Shown: positions 1-5,673 of the stretch, one piece after another | Position numbering within the stretch: position 1 is the first letter of the stretch | Layout: every line of letters starts with the position of its first letter | Assembly: GCA_959026535.1 (NCBI GenBank) | Contig: CAUFMB010000074.1 | Span: 1 to 6,737, forward strand | DNA: 6,737 bases | Direction: 5' to 3' | DNA from: an uncultured Collinsella sp. | GTDB taxonomy: Bacteria > Actinomycetota > Coriobacteriia > Coriobacteriales > Coriobacteriaceae | The notes under the pieces: generated by a model | What the model was told of the DNA's origin: nothing | The model's input: the letters and a program-made list of their open reading frames with translations, nothing else | Database searches by the model: none | Made by a program: the position numbers and the translations under genes

Positions 1-55
1 GAGGGTCTGACTACGAATCAGAACGTCATAGGTTCGAATCCTATACGCCGCACCA
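1..55 (+). tRNA. tRNA-Arg (ACG), 3' part only
   Basis: The window opens inside a tRNA, in the region 3' of the D-loop. The anticodon stem TCTGA (6-10) pairs perfectly with TCAGA (18-22) around the loop CTACGAA, which gives anticodon ACG at 13-15 (arginine, CGN codons). A five-base variable loop follows. The T-arm is ATAGG / TTCGAAT / CCTAT (28-44), then the 3' acceptor strand ACGCCGC (45-51), discriminator A52 and an encoded CCA (53-55). The 5' half lies outside the window, so acceptor and D-stem pairing cannot be checked. An intrinsic terminator follows ten bases later, so this is the last gene of its transcript. Confidence 0.9.
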
Positions 56-143
56 TTTGAGATTAAAGCTCCCGGCAACGGGGGCTTTTCTTTTACGTAA
101 ACACTGCATGGATTCGAACCTCGGTCGAGGCGCGGGCGTAAAG
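36..143 (+). repeat. Direct repeat copy A: tRNA-Arg tail, terminator and T-arm mimic
   Basis: This 108-bp stretch starts inside the T-loop of the tRNA-Arg and runs through the terminator to position 143. It recurs at 226-334 with one single-base indel and four substitutions by direct comparison. It carries the last 20 nt of the tRNA, the terminator hairpin and GGATTCGAACCT (110-121), which is the reverse complement of the tRNA's own T-arm (30-41). A duplicated tRNA 3' end is what integration at a tRNA gene leaves behind, but no integrase is present and the copies are only 190 bp apart. A simple tandem duplication is equally possible. Confidence 0.85.
65..94 (+). terminator. Intrinsic terminator of tRNA-Arg
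   Basis: Stem AAAGCTCCCG (65-74) pairs with CGGGGGCTTT (79-88) through ten pairs, one of them T-G. The loop is GCAA, a GNRA tetraloop. A T-rich tract (TTTTCTTTT, 86-94) follows. It is a textbook Rho-independent terminator directly after the tRNA. Confidence 0.88.
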
Positions 144-231
144 AAAACGCGGAGCGTTTTTAGCCCGCGGGCGAGCACGCCGGCAGGCGGGCGAAGCCGG
201 TGCGGATCCGCGCAGCGGATGCGCGGAATCC
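131..231. other. GC-rich spacer made of consecutive hairpins
   Basis: Almost all of the non-repeated DNA between the two repeat copies folds locally. CGCGGGC (131-137) pairs with GCCCGCG (163-169) and encloses a second stem AAAACGC (144-150) / GCGTTTT (154-160). CCGG-centred arms near 179-184 and 196-200 can pair. GGATCCGCGC (204-213) pairs with GCGCGGAATCC (221-231) with one bulge, and its 3' arm runs into the start of repeat copy B. No coding potential is evident. Together with the flanking intergenic DNA this accounts for the gene-free stretch from 56 to 431. From 335 to the ribosome-binding site at 419 I see nothing that I can support. Confidence 0.55.
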
Positions 232-334
232 TATACGCCGCACCATTTGAGATTAAAAGCTCCCGGCAACGGGGGCTTTTCTTTTACGTAAGCACCGCAT
301 GGATTCGAACCTCGGTCGAGGCGCGAGCGTGAAG
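226..334 (+). repeat. Direct repeat copy B with orphan tRNA 3' tail
   Basis: This is the second copy of the 36-143 repeat. Positions 226-245 reproduce the tRNA-Arg 3' end from inside the T-loop through the encoded CCA, but nothing upstream can form an anticodon arm or the 5' strand of the T-stem, so it is not a tRNA gene. The T-arm mimic recurs at 301-312. Differences from copy A are one extra A in the terminator stem and four scattered substitutions. Similarity stops near 334. Confidence 0.85.
255..285 (+). terminator. Duplicated intrinsic terminator
   Basis: Stem AAAAGCTCCCG (255-265) pairs with CGGGGGCTTTT (270-280) around GCAA, followed by CTTTT. The extra A lengthens the stem to eleven pairs. 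It would stop any readthrough from the first terminator before it reaches the downstream gene. Confidence 0.8.
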
Positions 335-418
335 CGGACGATTTCCTGTCGACTCGTGTAAGATTCCGAGTAGATGTCGCGACTTATTCGTGACCACTCC
401 TTCTTCAAGCGACCGATC

Positions 419-425
419 AGGGTGA
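419..425 (+). promoter_or_regulatory. Ribosome-binding site fixing a GTG start
   Basis: AGGGTGA, continuing as GGTGAT, matches the 3' half of the canonical AGGAGGTGAT and lies six bases before GTG at 432. An in-frame TGA at 423-425 rules out any start further upstream. Confidence 0.65.
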
Positions 426-431
426 TACTTC

Positions 432-2873
432 GTGGCAGAGCGTCCGACATACAAGCTCAGGTTTCTCGATCCCAAGAAGCGCTTTCCGGCGATGCCCGAG
501 CAGCCTGCGGGACGCTCATATGGCGTGGTCTGGAAACTCTTTGGCGAGGATCAGCTTGAATCTTGTTATGTCGTCGAATTCGTTGGCAAAAGTCATGTGT
601 CGCTTTTGGGCTACGTAAGCGTTTCGGGTGAGGTGTACAAGGTGGACCGCCCCGTCAGCGAGGCTCCGCTGCCCAACGATCCCGACATGGAACTGGTCCT
701 TGACGAGTCGGATTCCAGTATTGGTGAGATTATGGTAAGGGAAGCCAACGGCGCAATGCGCGCGTGTGCGCAAACTGCCGGCTCTCCCGAAGGCCCCATG
801 CGCGAGCAGTCCGACTACGAGACATGGAATTCGGCCCGCTCCCTTCCTTACGGCGAGTTCATGGCATCGATGTTCCTGCGCTACGTGATATTTGCCAACT
901 CCGAAAGCGCTATTGCGAACACGGCGGGCGTCGACGGTCTCGATGCGGACATGCAAAACGTTGTCGACAAGATCAAGCTCGTAAAGTTACCCGAGCCGGT
1001 CGAGGTGTTTTTGGGCTTTAACACGTCACCACTCCCCGACGCTATCGAGACGCTGCTTTACCGCGTTGACCATGCCGAGAATCCGAGTGGTATCGAGCGC
1101 TATGCCGCCGCCCTTATGAGCGAGGTCGACTTGCCCCGTCTGCGCACCATTGCCGCCAAGTCCGAAATGAGCCTGGCTCGCATTGATCGCTCAAAGCTTT
1201 TCTATCTCAATTTTGATCGTAGCCTGCTGGATCAGGACGAGATTGACATGCTGCTTGCCATCGAGTGTCGTCTCAACCGCCTCTCCGGCATCCTTGAGCG
1301 CATCGGGGCCGGATTGGTCCCTGCGGCATCCTCGCCGAGTCTTGAGGGCTGCGCGCTCTTTGATGCGTGGCATATCGCCAAGACGACCAACGATGTTCCC
1401 CGACTGCTCGATACGGCCTCGAGCGATAACCCGTGGGGCAAGCCGGGTACGGTGGCTTGCCAGCCGGGCGGCGAGTGGGACGTGCGCACCCGTTTTGCGC
1501 GAATCGTTGAGGTGCTCAACGTGGTCACGCGGCTCGACTATACCTATCGAGTAAACGTTGCCGAGGGGATTATGCTCGTTCGGTTTGGGCAGTCTGTCGT
1601 TGATGCCATGCCGCAACGTGAATACGACGCTCAGGATGACGCCTGGCGCGAGCTGGACGAGGACACGCGCGCGATCTGGGCCGCGGAGCACGATGCGCGC
1701 GTGGCACTCACGCTTGCGGCAGCGTGTTTTGCCGCGGGCACCTGCATCACGCGCTGCTATGTGCAGATTGCTGCTCCCGACAGTGAGCAGGGCGAGCGCG
1801 TTGTTGCAACGTATTTCTTTGGGCGTGCGGCCTATCTGGCCGATTGCGTGCCTGTCGCCAAGGATCTTGAGAGCATGGACATGGACGATATGCCGTGCAA
1901 GCGTGTACTTGAGGCGTATGAGTCAACCGCTCCAGAGACGATTGAGCCTGCGGAGGTTCATACTCGTCCGCGTGATGACCATCGCACGCTGCCGCCGACG
2001 CTGCGCGATCTGCTGCTTGCCGATACGGCTGACGAGTTGGAGGTCATGGAAGAGGACGACGACCCATACGTGGCCCGTGTTGTTGAATTGCGCGAGCAGG
2101 TAAAAGTCGACCGTACAGGTGCTTTTGAAGGCTTTTCCCGTCTTGTCGAGGAGTTGGAGGCTAAGTGCACTGTCGCCGAGCTTTTGGCGACAGGTCCGGT
2201 TCAAACGCAGTTTTGCGATAACCAGCTGGTGCGCATGGTGCTACCGGTGTTGGAAGAAGACCGCTCTGTGCGAATCCTTCGTGCGCCCGATGCGCTGTAC
2301 TTTGCCCAGCACGAGATCTGCAACTTTTATGCCGAGCAAGAGGACTTTGAACGAGCGCTGCCCGAGGTGCGCCATCTTTACGATCTGGCGCGCTCGTCCA
2401 TGCAATCGCACTTTGCGCTCATCAACGTGCTTGCGCGTCTGGAGCGCTTTGACGAGATTATCGAGGTGGCGTGCCACGGCCTACGTATTGCCAGCGATCG
2501 TTCTGCAATTGGCTACCTGTTCTATCGCTTGGCGTTTGCCTATTGGAATTGCGATCAGCTCGACCTGGCGCTGGCTTGTTACCGTCTGGTGCCGCGCGGC
2601 GAGGAGTCGGGCAGCAGCGCGCTGGAAGAAATGCAGGGCCTTATGAACGAGATGGGCGTCAGTGAGCCTCCGACGTTCGAGGAGGCGGTCGAGACCATCC
2701 GCAAGGCTGGACTTGAGCTGCCGCCAGTGTCCGCCGTGACGAATCAGCTGGCAGATGCCGCTGTGCAACTGGTCGACAACGGCTTCTTTTTCCTGGCGCG
2801 CGGTTGCATCTTCCAAATGTGGCGTACCATGGGTAACGACGAGCTCGGCTCCCTCAACCGCTCGCTGGGGTAG
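432..2873 (+). CDS. Large TPR-like repeat protein of unknown function
   Basis: This uninterrupted 813-codon frame starts at GTG 432 and ends at TAG 2871-2873. I do not recognise a catalytic domain. The protein is acidic and has no signal peptide or membrane segment, so it is probably cytosolic. The N-terminal region (about 1-130) is beta-rich in character. The middle (about 150-520) is helical, with phrases such as FYLNFDRSLLDQDEIDMLLAIECRL cut here to FYLNFDRSLLDQDEIDML. A very acidic segment (MEEDDD) lies near residue 540. Residues about 620-725 hold three helix-turn-helix pairs of TPR type: FAQHEICNFYAEQEDFERAL, ALINVLARLERFDEIIEVA and LFYRLAFAYWNCDQLDLALA. TPR proteins usually act as protein-binding scaffolds, so a scaffold or regulatory role is an inference. 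It stands alone: a terminator lies upstream, and the next gene starts 162 bp downstream with its own repeat-rich leader. Confidence 0.85.
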   Translation: MAERPTYKLRFLDPKKRFPAMPEQPAGRSYGVVWKLFGEDQLESCYVVEFVGKSHVSLLGYVSVSGEVYKVDRPVSEAPLPNDPDMELVLDESDSSIGEIMVREANGAMRACAQTAGSPEGPMREQSDYETWNSARSLPYGEFMASMFLRYVIFANSESAIANTAGVDGLDADMQNVVDKIKLVKLPEPVEVFLGFNTSPLPDAIETLLYRVDHAENPSGIERYAAALMSEVDLPRLRTIAAKSEMSLARIDRSKLFYLNFDRSLLDQDEIDMLLAIECRLNRLSGILERIGAGLVPAASSPSLEGCALFDAWHIAKTTNDVPRLLDTASSDNPWGKPGTVACQPGGEWDVRTRFARIVEVLNVVTRLDYTYRVNVAEGIMLVRFGQSVVDAMPQREYDAQDDAWRELDEDTRAIWAAEHDARVALTLAAACFAAGTCITRCYVQIAAPDSEQGERVVATYFFGRAAYLADCVPVAKDLESMDMDDMPCKRVLEAYESTAPETIEPAEVHTRPRDDHRTLPPTLRDLLLADTADELEVMEEDDDPYVARVVELREQVKVDRTGAFEGFSRLVEELEAKCTVAELLATGPVQTQFCDNQLVRMVLPVLEEDRSVRILRAPDALYFAQHEICNFYAEQEDFERALPEVRHLYDLARSSMQSHFALINVLARLERFDEIIEVACHGLRIASDRSAIGYLFYRLAFAYWNCDQLDLALACYRLVPRGEESGSSALEEMQGLMNEMGVSEPPTFEEAVETIRKAGLELPPVSAVTNQLADAAVQLVDNGFFFLARGCIFQMWRTMGNDELGSLNRSLG

Positions 2874-2962
2874 GGGCGATATAGAGGGGCCGCACCGCGC
2901 TATTTGCATCGGCGCGGGCGGGAGGACCCGGCAGGATCGGTAAGGCATAAAGCCGCCGAGCC

Positions 2963-3016
2963 TGCTAAAACTGTTAAACTCTGCTAAAGTTGCTAAACTT
3001 TGTTAAAGTTGTTAAA
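2963..3016. repeat. Array of six TGYTAAA heptamers (three 19-bp units)
   Basis: Heptamers TGCTAAA or TGTTAAA start at 2963, 2972, 2982, 2991, 3001 and 3010, so spacing alternates 9, 10, 9, 10, 9 bp. The array therefore reads as three 19-bp units, for example TGCTAAAACTGTTAAACTC. It contains overlapping dyads such as AACTTT (2996-3001) / AAAGTT (3005-3010), and its outer ends form the inverted pair CTGCTA (2962-2967) / TAGCAG (3019-3024). It ends directly before the ribosome-binding site of the ATPase gene. The most likely role is a cooperative protein-binding site (operator or iteron-like) that controls this gene. That role is inferred from position and regularity only. Confidence 0.75.
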
Positions 3017-3024
3017 ACTAGCAG

Positions 3025-3030
3025 AGGAGG
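3025..3030 (+). promoter_or_regulatory. Ribosome-binding site of the ATPase gene
   Basis: AGGAGG lies five bases before ATG 3036. This decides against the longer frame that opens at TTG 3000, which would translate part of the heptamer array and has no Shine-Dalgarno sequence. Confidence 0.8.
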
Positions 3031-3035
3031 GCAGA

Positions 3036-4118
3036 ATGACGAAAGCTGTTAACCCCTTTAAGCCAACGGCGGGCATGAATCCGCCTGAGCTTATCGGACG
3101 GGACACTGTTTTGGATGACTTTGCCGAGGCTCTTGAGAATGGTCCTGGTGCCCCCGATCGACTCATGCGCATCTCGGGCGTCCGAGGCACAGGTAAAACG
3201 GTGCTCCTTAATGCATTGGGTGACCTTGCACGCAAAAAAGGATTCGAGGTCGTTGACGTTGCCTCCAATGCTGGTTTTTGCAATAGAATCCTCGAGGCTC
3301 TGCAGCGAAACGTTCGTCTTGAATCAATCTCGATTTCCCCATCGATTTTAGGGGTCAGCCTTGGCTCCATGGAGATGTCGAAGTCGGCCTCTCATCTGGG
3401 CGAGGCGATGTACGATGCTGCGAAGCGCGGTGGTCTGCTCATTACGCTCGACGAGATCCAGGATGCCTCAACTGAGGAAATGCGCGAGCTAGGCAATGAG
3501 ATGCAGCTCTTGATCCGCCAAGGAGCGAATGTCGCTTTCGCTTTCGCCGGGCTGCCGACATCGGTAGATGGCGTGGTGGTGGATGATACGTTGACGTTCC
3601 TTCAGCGAGCCAAACATGTTGAACTTACTCGGCTTTCCGATTTTGAAGTTGGCGGATCGTTTGAGGATACGATGAGACGAGCGGGCAAGGAGCTCGACAA
3701 AGGTGCCGCTGAGCTATTAACAAAAGCTTCGGCAGGCTATCCCTTTATGGTCCAGCTGGTCGGATATTACGCTTGGCAGGTTGCTGCGCGCAGTGGGGCG
3801 GAGAGCGTGAGCGAAGAGGCGGCTCGTAAGGGTATCCAGGCGGCTCTTGATAGCTTTAATGCTATGGTGATTGCCCCAGCGCTGCGCAGGGTGTCGGAAC
3901 GGCAGTTTCAGTATCTCGCGGCGATGGCTCAATGCGAGGGCGTCGATATCGCCAACGGCGATATCGCCAAGAAGATGGGTTTGTCGGCGAACAAAGTTGG
4001 GTCATATCGCAAGCGTCTGATCGATGCGGGGTTGATTGAGCCCGCGGGCTATGGCTGTGTTTCGTTTGCAATTCCGTACATGCGCGATTATCTGTTGGAG
4101 ACCGTTCGAGAGGACTAA
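3036..4118 (+). CDS. AAA+ ATP-binding protein with C-terminal winged helix
   Basis: The protein has 360 residues. It opens with NPFKPTAGMNPPELIGRD, the lead-in typical of orphan actinobacterial AAA_16/Orc1-like ATPases. Walker A is GVRGTGKT (48-55) and Walker B is LLITLDE (134-140), followed by IQDA. A sensor-1-like strand is AFAFAGLPTS (about 167-176). Basic residues after LQRAKHVELTRLSD (189-202) could include the arginine finger. GYPFMVQLVGYYAW (234-247) matches the lid region. Residues about 287-355 form a winged helix, with recognition-helix candidate LSANKVGSYRKRLIDAGLIE. It probably binds DNA, nucleotide or a partner as an ATP-driven switch. No toxin, nuclease or transposase lies beside it, so the process it serves is unknown. 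The heptamer array directly upstream suggests autoregulation or regulation by a dedicated factor. Confidence 0.9.
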   Translation: MTKAVNPFKPTAGMNPPELIGRDTVLDDFAEALENGPGAPDRLMRISGVRGTGKTVLLNALGDLARKKGFEVVDVASNAGFCNRILEALQRNVRLESISISPSILGVSLGSMEMSKSASHLGEAMYDAAKRGGLLITLDEIQDASTEEMRELGNEMQLLIRQGANVAFAFAGLPTSVDGVVVDDTLTFLQRAKHVELTRLSDFEVGGSFEDTMRRAGKELDKGAAELLTKASAGYPFMVQLVGYYAWQVAARSGAESVSEEAARKGIQAALDSFNAMVIAPALRRVSERQFQYLAAMAQCEGVDIANGDIAKKMGLSANKVGSYRKRLIDAGLIEPAGYGCVSFAIPYMRDYLLETVRED

Positions 4119-4167
4119 TAAAGAATGGGCTGTCCGCGCTGTCGCTGGGGCCGTCCTTGTATCTTTG

Positions 4168-4222
4168 TCTCAACCTGTAACATCTGGAGGGGATTACGGC
4201 CTGCAGATGTTACAGGTTGAGA
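4168..4222. repeat. Perfect 19-bp inverted repeat
   Basis: TCTCAACCTGTAACATCTG (4168-4186) is the exact reverse complement of 4204-4222, around a 17-base loop (4187-4203). In RNA the stem can extend outward by two wobble pairs and one A-U pair. It begins 49 bp after the ATPase stop codon. There is no T-run on either side, so it is not a classical terminator. It could protect the 3' end of the mRNA, bind a dimeric protein, or be a small dispersed palindromic repeat. The other intergenic signal nearby is GGTAAAAGAG repeated at 4244-4253 and 4255-4264. Confidence 0.85.
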
Positions 4223-4284
4223 TGATTGACTGAGACGTTTACTGGTAAAAGAGAGGTAAAAGAGGAAACGCCTCAAAATTCCCC

Positions 4285-4313
4285 TTGCCCAACTTCGGCT
4301 GTTTGGTTACTAT
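4285..4313 (+). promoter_or_regulatory. Housekeeping-sigma promoter of tRNA-Ser
   Basis: The -35 box is TTGCCC (4285-4290) and the -10 box is TACTAT (4308-4313), with an ideal spacing of 17 bp. Transcription would start near 4320, about eight bases before the mature tRNA 5' end. Confidence 0.75.
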
Positions 4314-4327
4314 AGAACGGCTGTTAC

Positions 4328-4418
4328 GGAGAGCTGACCGAGAGGCCGAAGGTGCTCGCCTGCTAAGCGAGTATGCCCCAAAAGGGCATCTGGGGTTCGA
4401 ATCCCCAGCTCTCCGCCA
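4328..4418 (+). tRNA. tRNA-Ser (GCU)
   Basis: This is a complete class II tRNA of 91 nt with encoded CCA (4416-4418). The acceptor GGAGAGC (4328-4334) pairs with GCTCTCC (4408-4414), and the discriminator is G4415. The anticodon loop CTGCTAA gives anticodon GCT, which reads AGC and AGU serine codons. The long variable arm is an ATGCCC / GGGCAT hairpin, as required for serine tRNAs. The T-arm is TGGGG TTCGAAT CCCCA. It has its own promoter upstream and terminator downstream, so it is a monocistronic unit. Confidence 0.97.
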
Positions 4419-4432
4419 GTATGACTTTGAAG

Positions 4433-4458
4433 AAGGGTCCCATTTGGGGCCCTTTTTT
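4433..4458 (+). terminator. Intrinsic terminator of tRNA-Ser
   Basis: AAGGGTCCC (4433-4441) pairs with GGGGCCCTT (4446-4454) with one G-T wobble around the loop ATTT. Six T residues follow (4453-4458). It lies 15 bp after the tRNA CCA end. Confidence 0.92.
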
Positions 4459-4583
4459 ATTATCAAGAATGGCAGCTGGGGATTAGAGTCCGAAAGGGCG
4501 TGAACATTAGGCAAACACGGGGCGCTTGAAAACGGGGAGACCCAGGCGTGCTCGTGCACCCCGGTGTGGGGTTCCGAGGGGAT

Positions 4584-4587
4584 GGAG
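4584..4587 (+). promoter_or_regulatory. Ribosome-binding site fixing the TM2-protein start
   Basis: GGAG lies seven bases before ATG 4595. It supports that ATG over TTG 4526 in the same frame, whose 23 extra residues are a low-complexity arginine-rich run without a Shine-Dalgarno sequence. Confidence 0.65.
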
Positions 4588-4594
4588 TAGAAAT

Positions 4595-5665
4595 ATGGTA
4601 AAGGTCGGGCTGCGTAAGCCGAATCTAAAGACATCACTCAAGGCAAGAACGACCGGCAGAGCGAAGCGCGCGGTAAAGCGGGCGATAATCCCCGGCTATG
4701 GTAAGAAGGGCATGGGGTGGATCAAAAATCCGAAGAAGGCCGCTTACAATGCCGTATACAGCAGAACGACCGTCGGAGTTGGGGATGTCGCTCGCGCCGT
4801 TGCTAAATCAGGCGCTCGGAGCTCGGCGTCAAGGACGTCCTCAATTACTGTTTCATCGCATGAAATTACACCTTTGGCGAAGCCTGAACAGAAATCTCTC
4901 ACTCGAGAGATTACGTCGGTTGACAGGGCAAACAAGGCGCTTTTGCTATGCTTCCTTCTTGGGTGGTCGGGCGCTCATAGGGCGTATGCACGGATGTGGG
5001 GTAGCTTCTTTCTATATCTCTTTACCTTTGGCCTTTTTGGATTTGGTTGGCTGTTTGATATTGTGACACTACTGATGAGACGCTCCGAGCTAAGGCGTCT
5101 CGGCGACAGTGATCAGACTCAACAGCAAGCGCCATGTTCCGTTGATTCTACATTCGATCGAAATGTCGCCGACTCCGGAAATTGGGAACAGCGTGGAGAT
5201 GGGGAGGCTGCGGCTCGGCTAGAGCTTCAACGTAAAAACCGTGCCTATATGGAAGAAAACGGCATCGACGTGGAGATGTTTACCGAGGAAAAGGTCGCGG
5301 CGGACGCCTTGCGAACCATTGAGTCGGTATGCCCGTGCATGCTTAGGTTTGACCGAGGCATGAGCGAAGAGGAGCCAAGCATCAGCTTTTGCTCTCCAAC
5401 AAAGACGGGGAAGATGCCCAAGAATGTCGTCGAGGCCCGCATTTACCATCAGGACGTGAAACTATTGATGGATTCCCACGGCTTCGAATTGCCGGAGTAT
5501 GGTGACAGCATCAATGTCATGATTAGTTATCTAGCTGATGGGCGCATAAATAAAGTCGATATCCATGGGTTCCATAATGGCCGCTCCGTTAGTGTCTCCA
5601 TTCGCAGGCGGAGCGACGATCTTGTTATGACGAGTGCGGGCACCATCGGAGAAACGGGTGCCTAG
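4595..5665 (+). CDS. TM2-domain membrane protein with basic N-terminal region
   Basis: The protein has 356 residues from ATG 4595. Residues 1-57 are strongly basic and contain VGLRKPNLKTSLKARTTG and YGKKGMGWIKNPKKAAYN. From memory, this arrangement occurs at the N-terminus of many uncharacterised Gram-positive proteins, often in prophage or accessory DNA. A Ser/Thr-rich linker follows. A TM2 domain spans about 113-164: two hydrophobic helices, with the conserved GAHRAY turn after the first and GWLFDIV in the second. Residues about 165-205 are polar. The C-terminal region (about 206-356) is soluble, with no recognised family, and includes ISFCSPTKTGK and a strand-rich end. The protein is expected to be anchored in the cytoplasmic membrane with the basic region in the cytosol. 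Its function is unknown. It is transcribed separately from tRNA-Ser, and by eye its base composition is less GC-rich than that of the TPR gene. Confidence 0.85.
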   Translation: MVKVGLRKPNLKTSLKARTTGRAKRAVKRAIIPGYGKKGMGWIKNPKKAAYNAVYSRTTVGVGDVARAVAKSGARSSASRTSSITVSSHEITPLAKPEQKSLTREITSVDRANKALLLCFLLGWSGAHRAYARMWGSFFLYLFTFGLFGFGWLFDIVTLLMRRSELRRLGDSDQTQQQAPCSVDSTFDRNVADSGNWEQRGDGEAAARLELQRKNRAYMEENGIDVEMFTEEKVAADALRTIESVCPCMLRFDRGMSEEEPSISFCSPTKTGKMPKNVVEARIYHQDVKLLMDSHGFELPEYGDSINVMISYLADGRINKVDIHGFHNGRSVSVSIRRRSDDLVMTSAGTIGETGA

Positions 5666-5673
5666 CAATCGCT
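5652..5673 (+). repeat. Imperfect direct repeat, left copy
   Basis: AAACGG-gtgc-CTAGCAAT-CGCT recurs at 5795-5814 as AAACGG-CTAGCAAT-gt-CGCT. This left copy contains the TAG stop of the TM2 gene. The two copies flank the structured element at 5669-5790. Confidence 0.6.

Noticed and set aside
226..245. Second tRNA gene
   Set aside because: Only the 3' tail is present. No anticodon arm, D-arm or 5' T-stem strand can be formed upstream.
1558..2103. Arginine/serine-rich plus-strand ORF inside the TPR gene, and similar frames on both strands within 516-2948
   Set aside because: These are shadow frames of GC-rich coding sequence. They lack ribosome-binding sites and have implausible composition.
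2895..2917. Stem CCGCGC/GCGCGG as terminator of the TPR gene
   Set aside because: The stem is six pairs with an 11-base loop and no T-tract. Such stems are common by chance in GC-rich DNA.
2963..3016. Heptamer array as a CRISPR array
   Set aside because: Units are only 19 bp (or 9-10 bp), with no unique spacers and no cas genes. The pattern is a tandem repeat.
2990..3018. Promoter TTGCTA - 17 bp - TAAAAC for the ATPase gene
   Set aside because: Both boxes match weakly and arise from the repeats themselves, so the AT-rich array yields such hits by chance.
3000..3035. Upstream TTG start for the ATPase
   Set aside because: It would translate the heptamer array and lacks a Shine-Dalgarno sequence, while ATG 3036 has AGGAGG at ideal spacing.
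4168..4222. Inverted repeat as an intrinsic terminator
   Set aside because: There is no T-run after either arm on either strand.
4526..4594. Upstream TTG start for the TM2 protein
   Set aside because: The added residues are arginine-rich noise. ATG 4595 has a GGAG site and begins the recognisable VKVGLRKP stretch.
4239..4637. Minus-strand ORF of 132 codons
   Set aside because: It runs antisense through the tRNA-Ser promoter, the tRNA and its terminator, so it is a chance frame.
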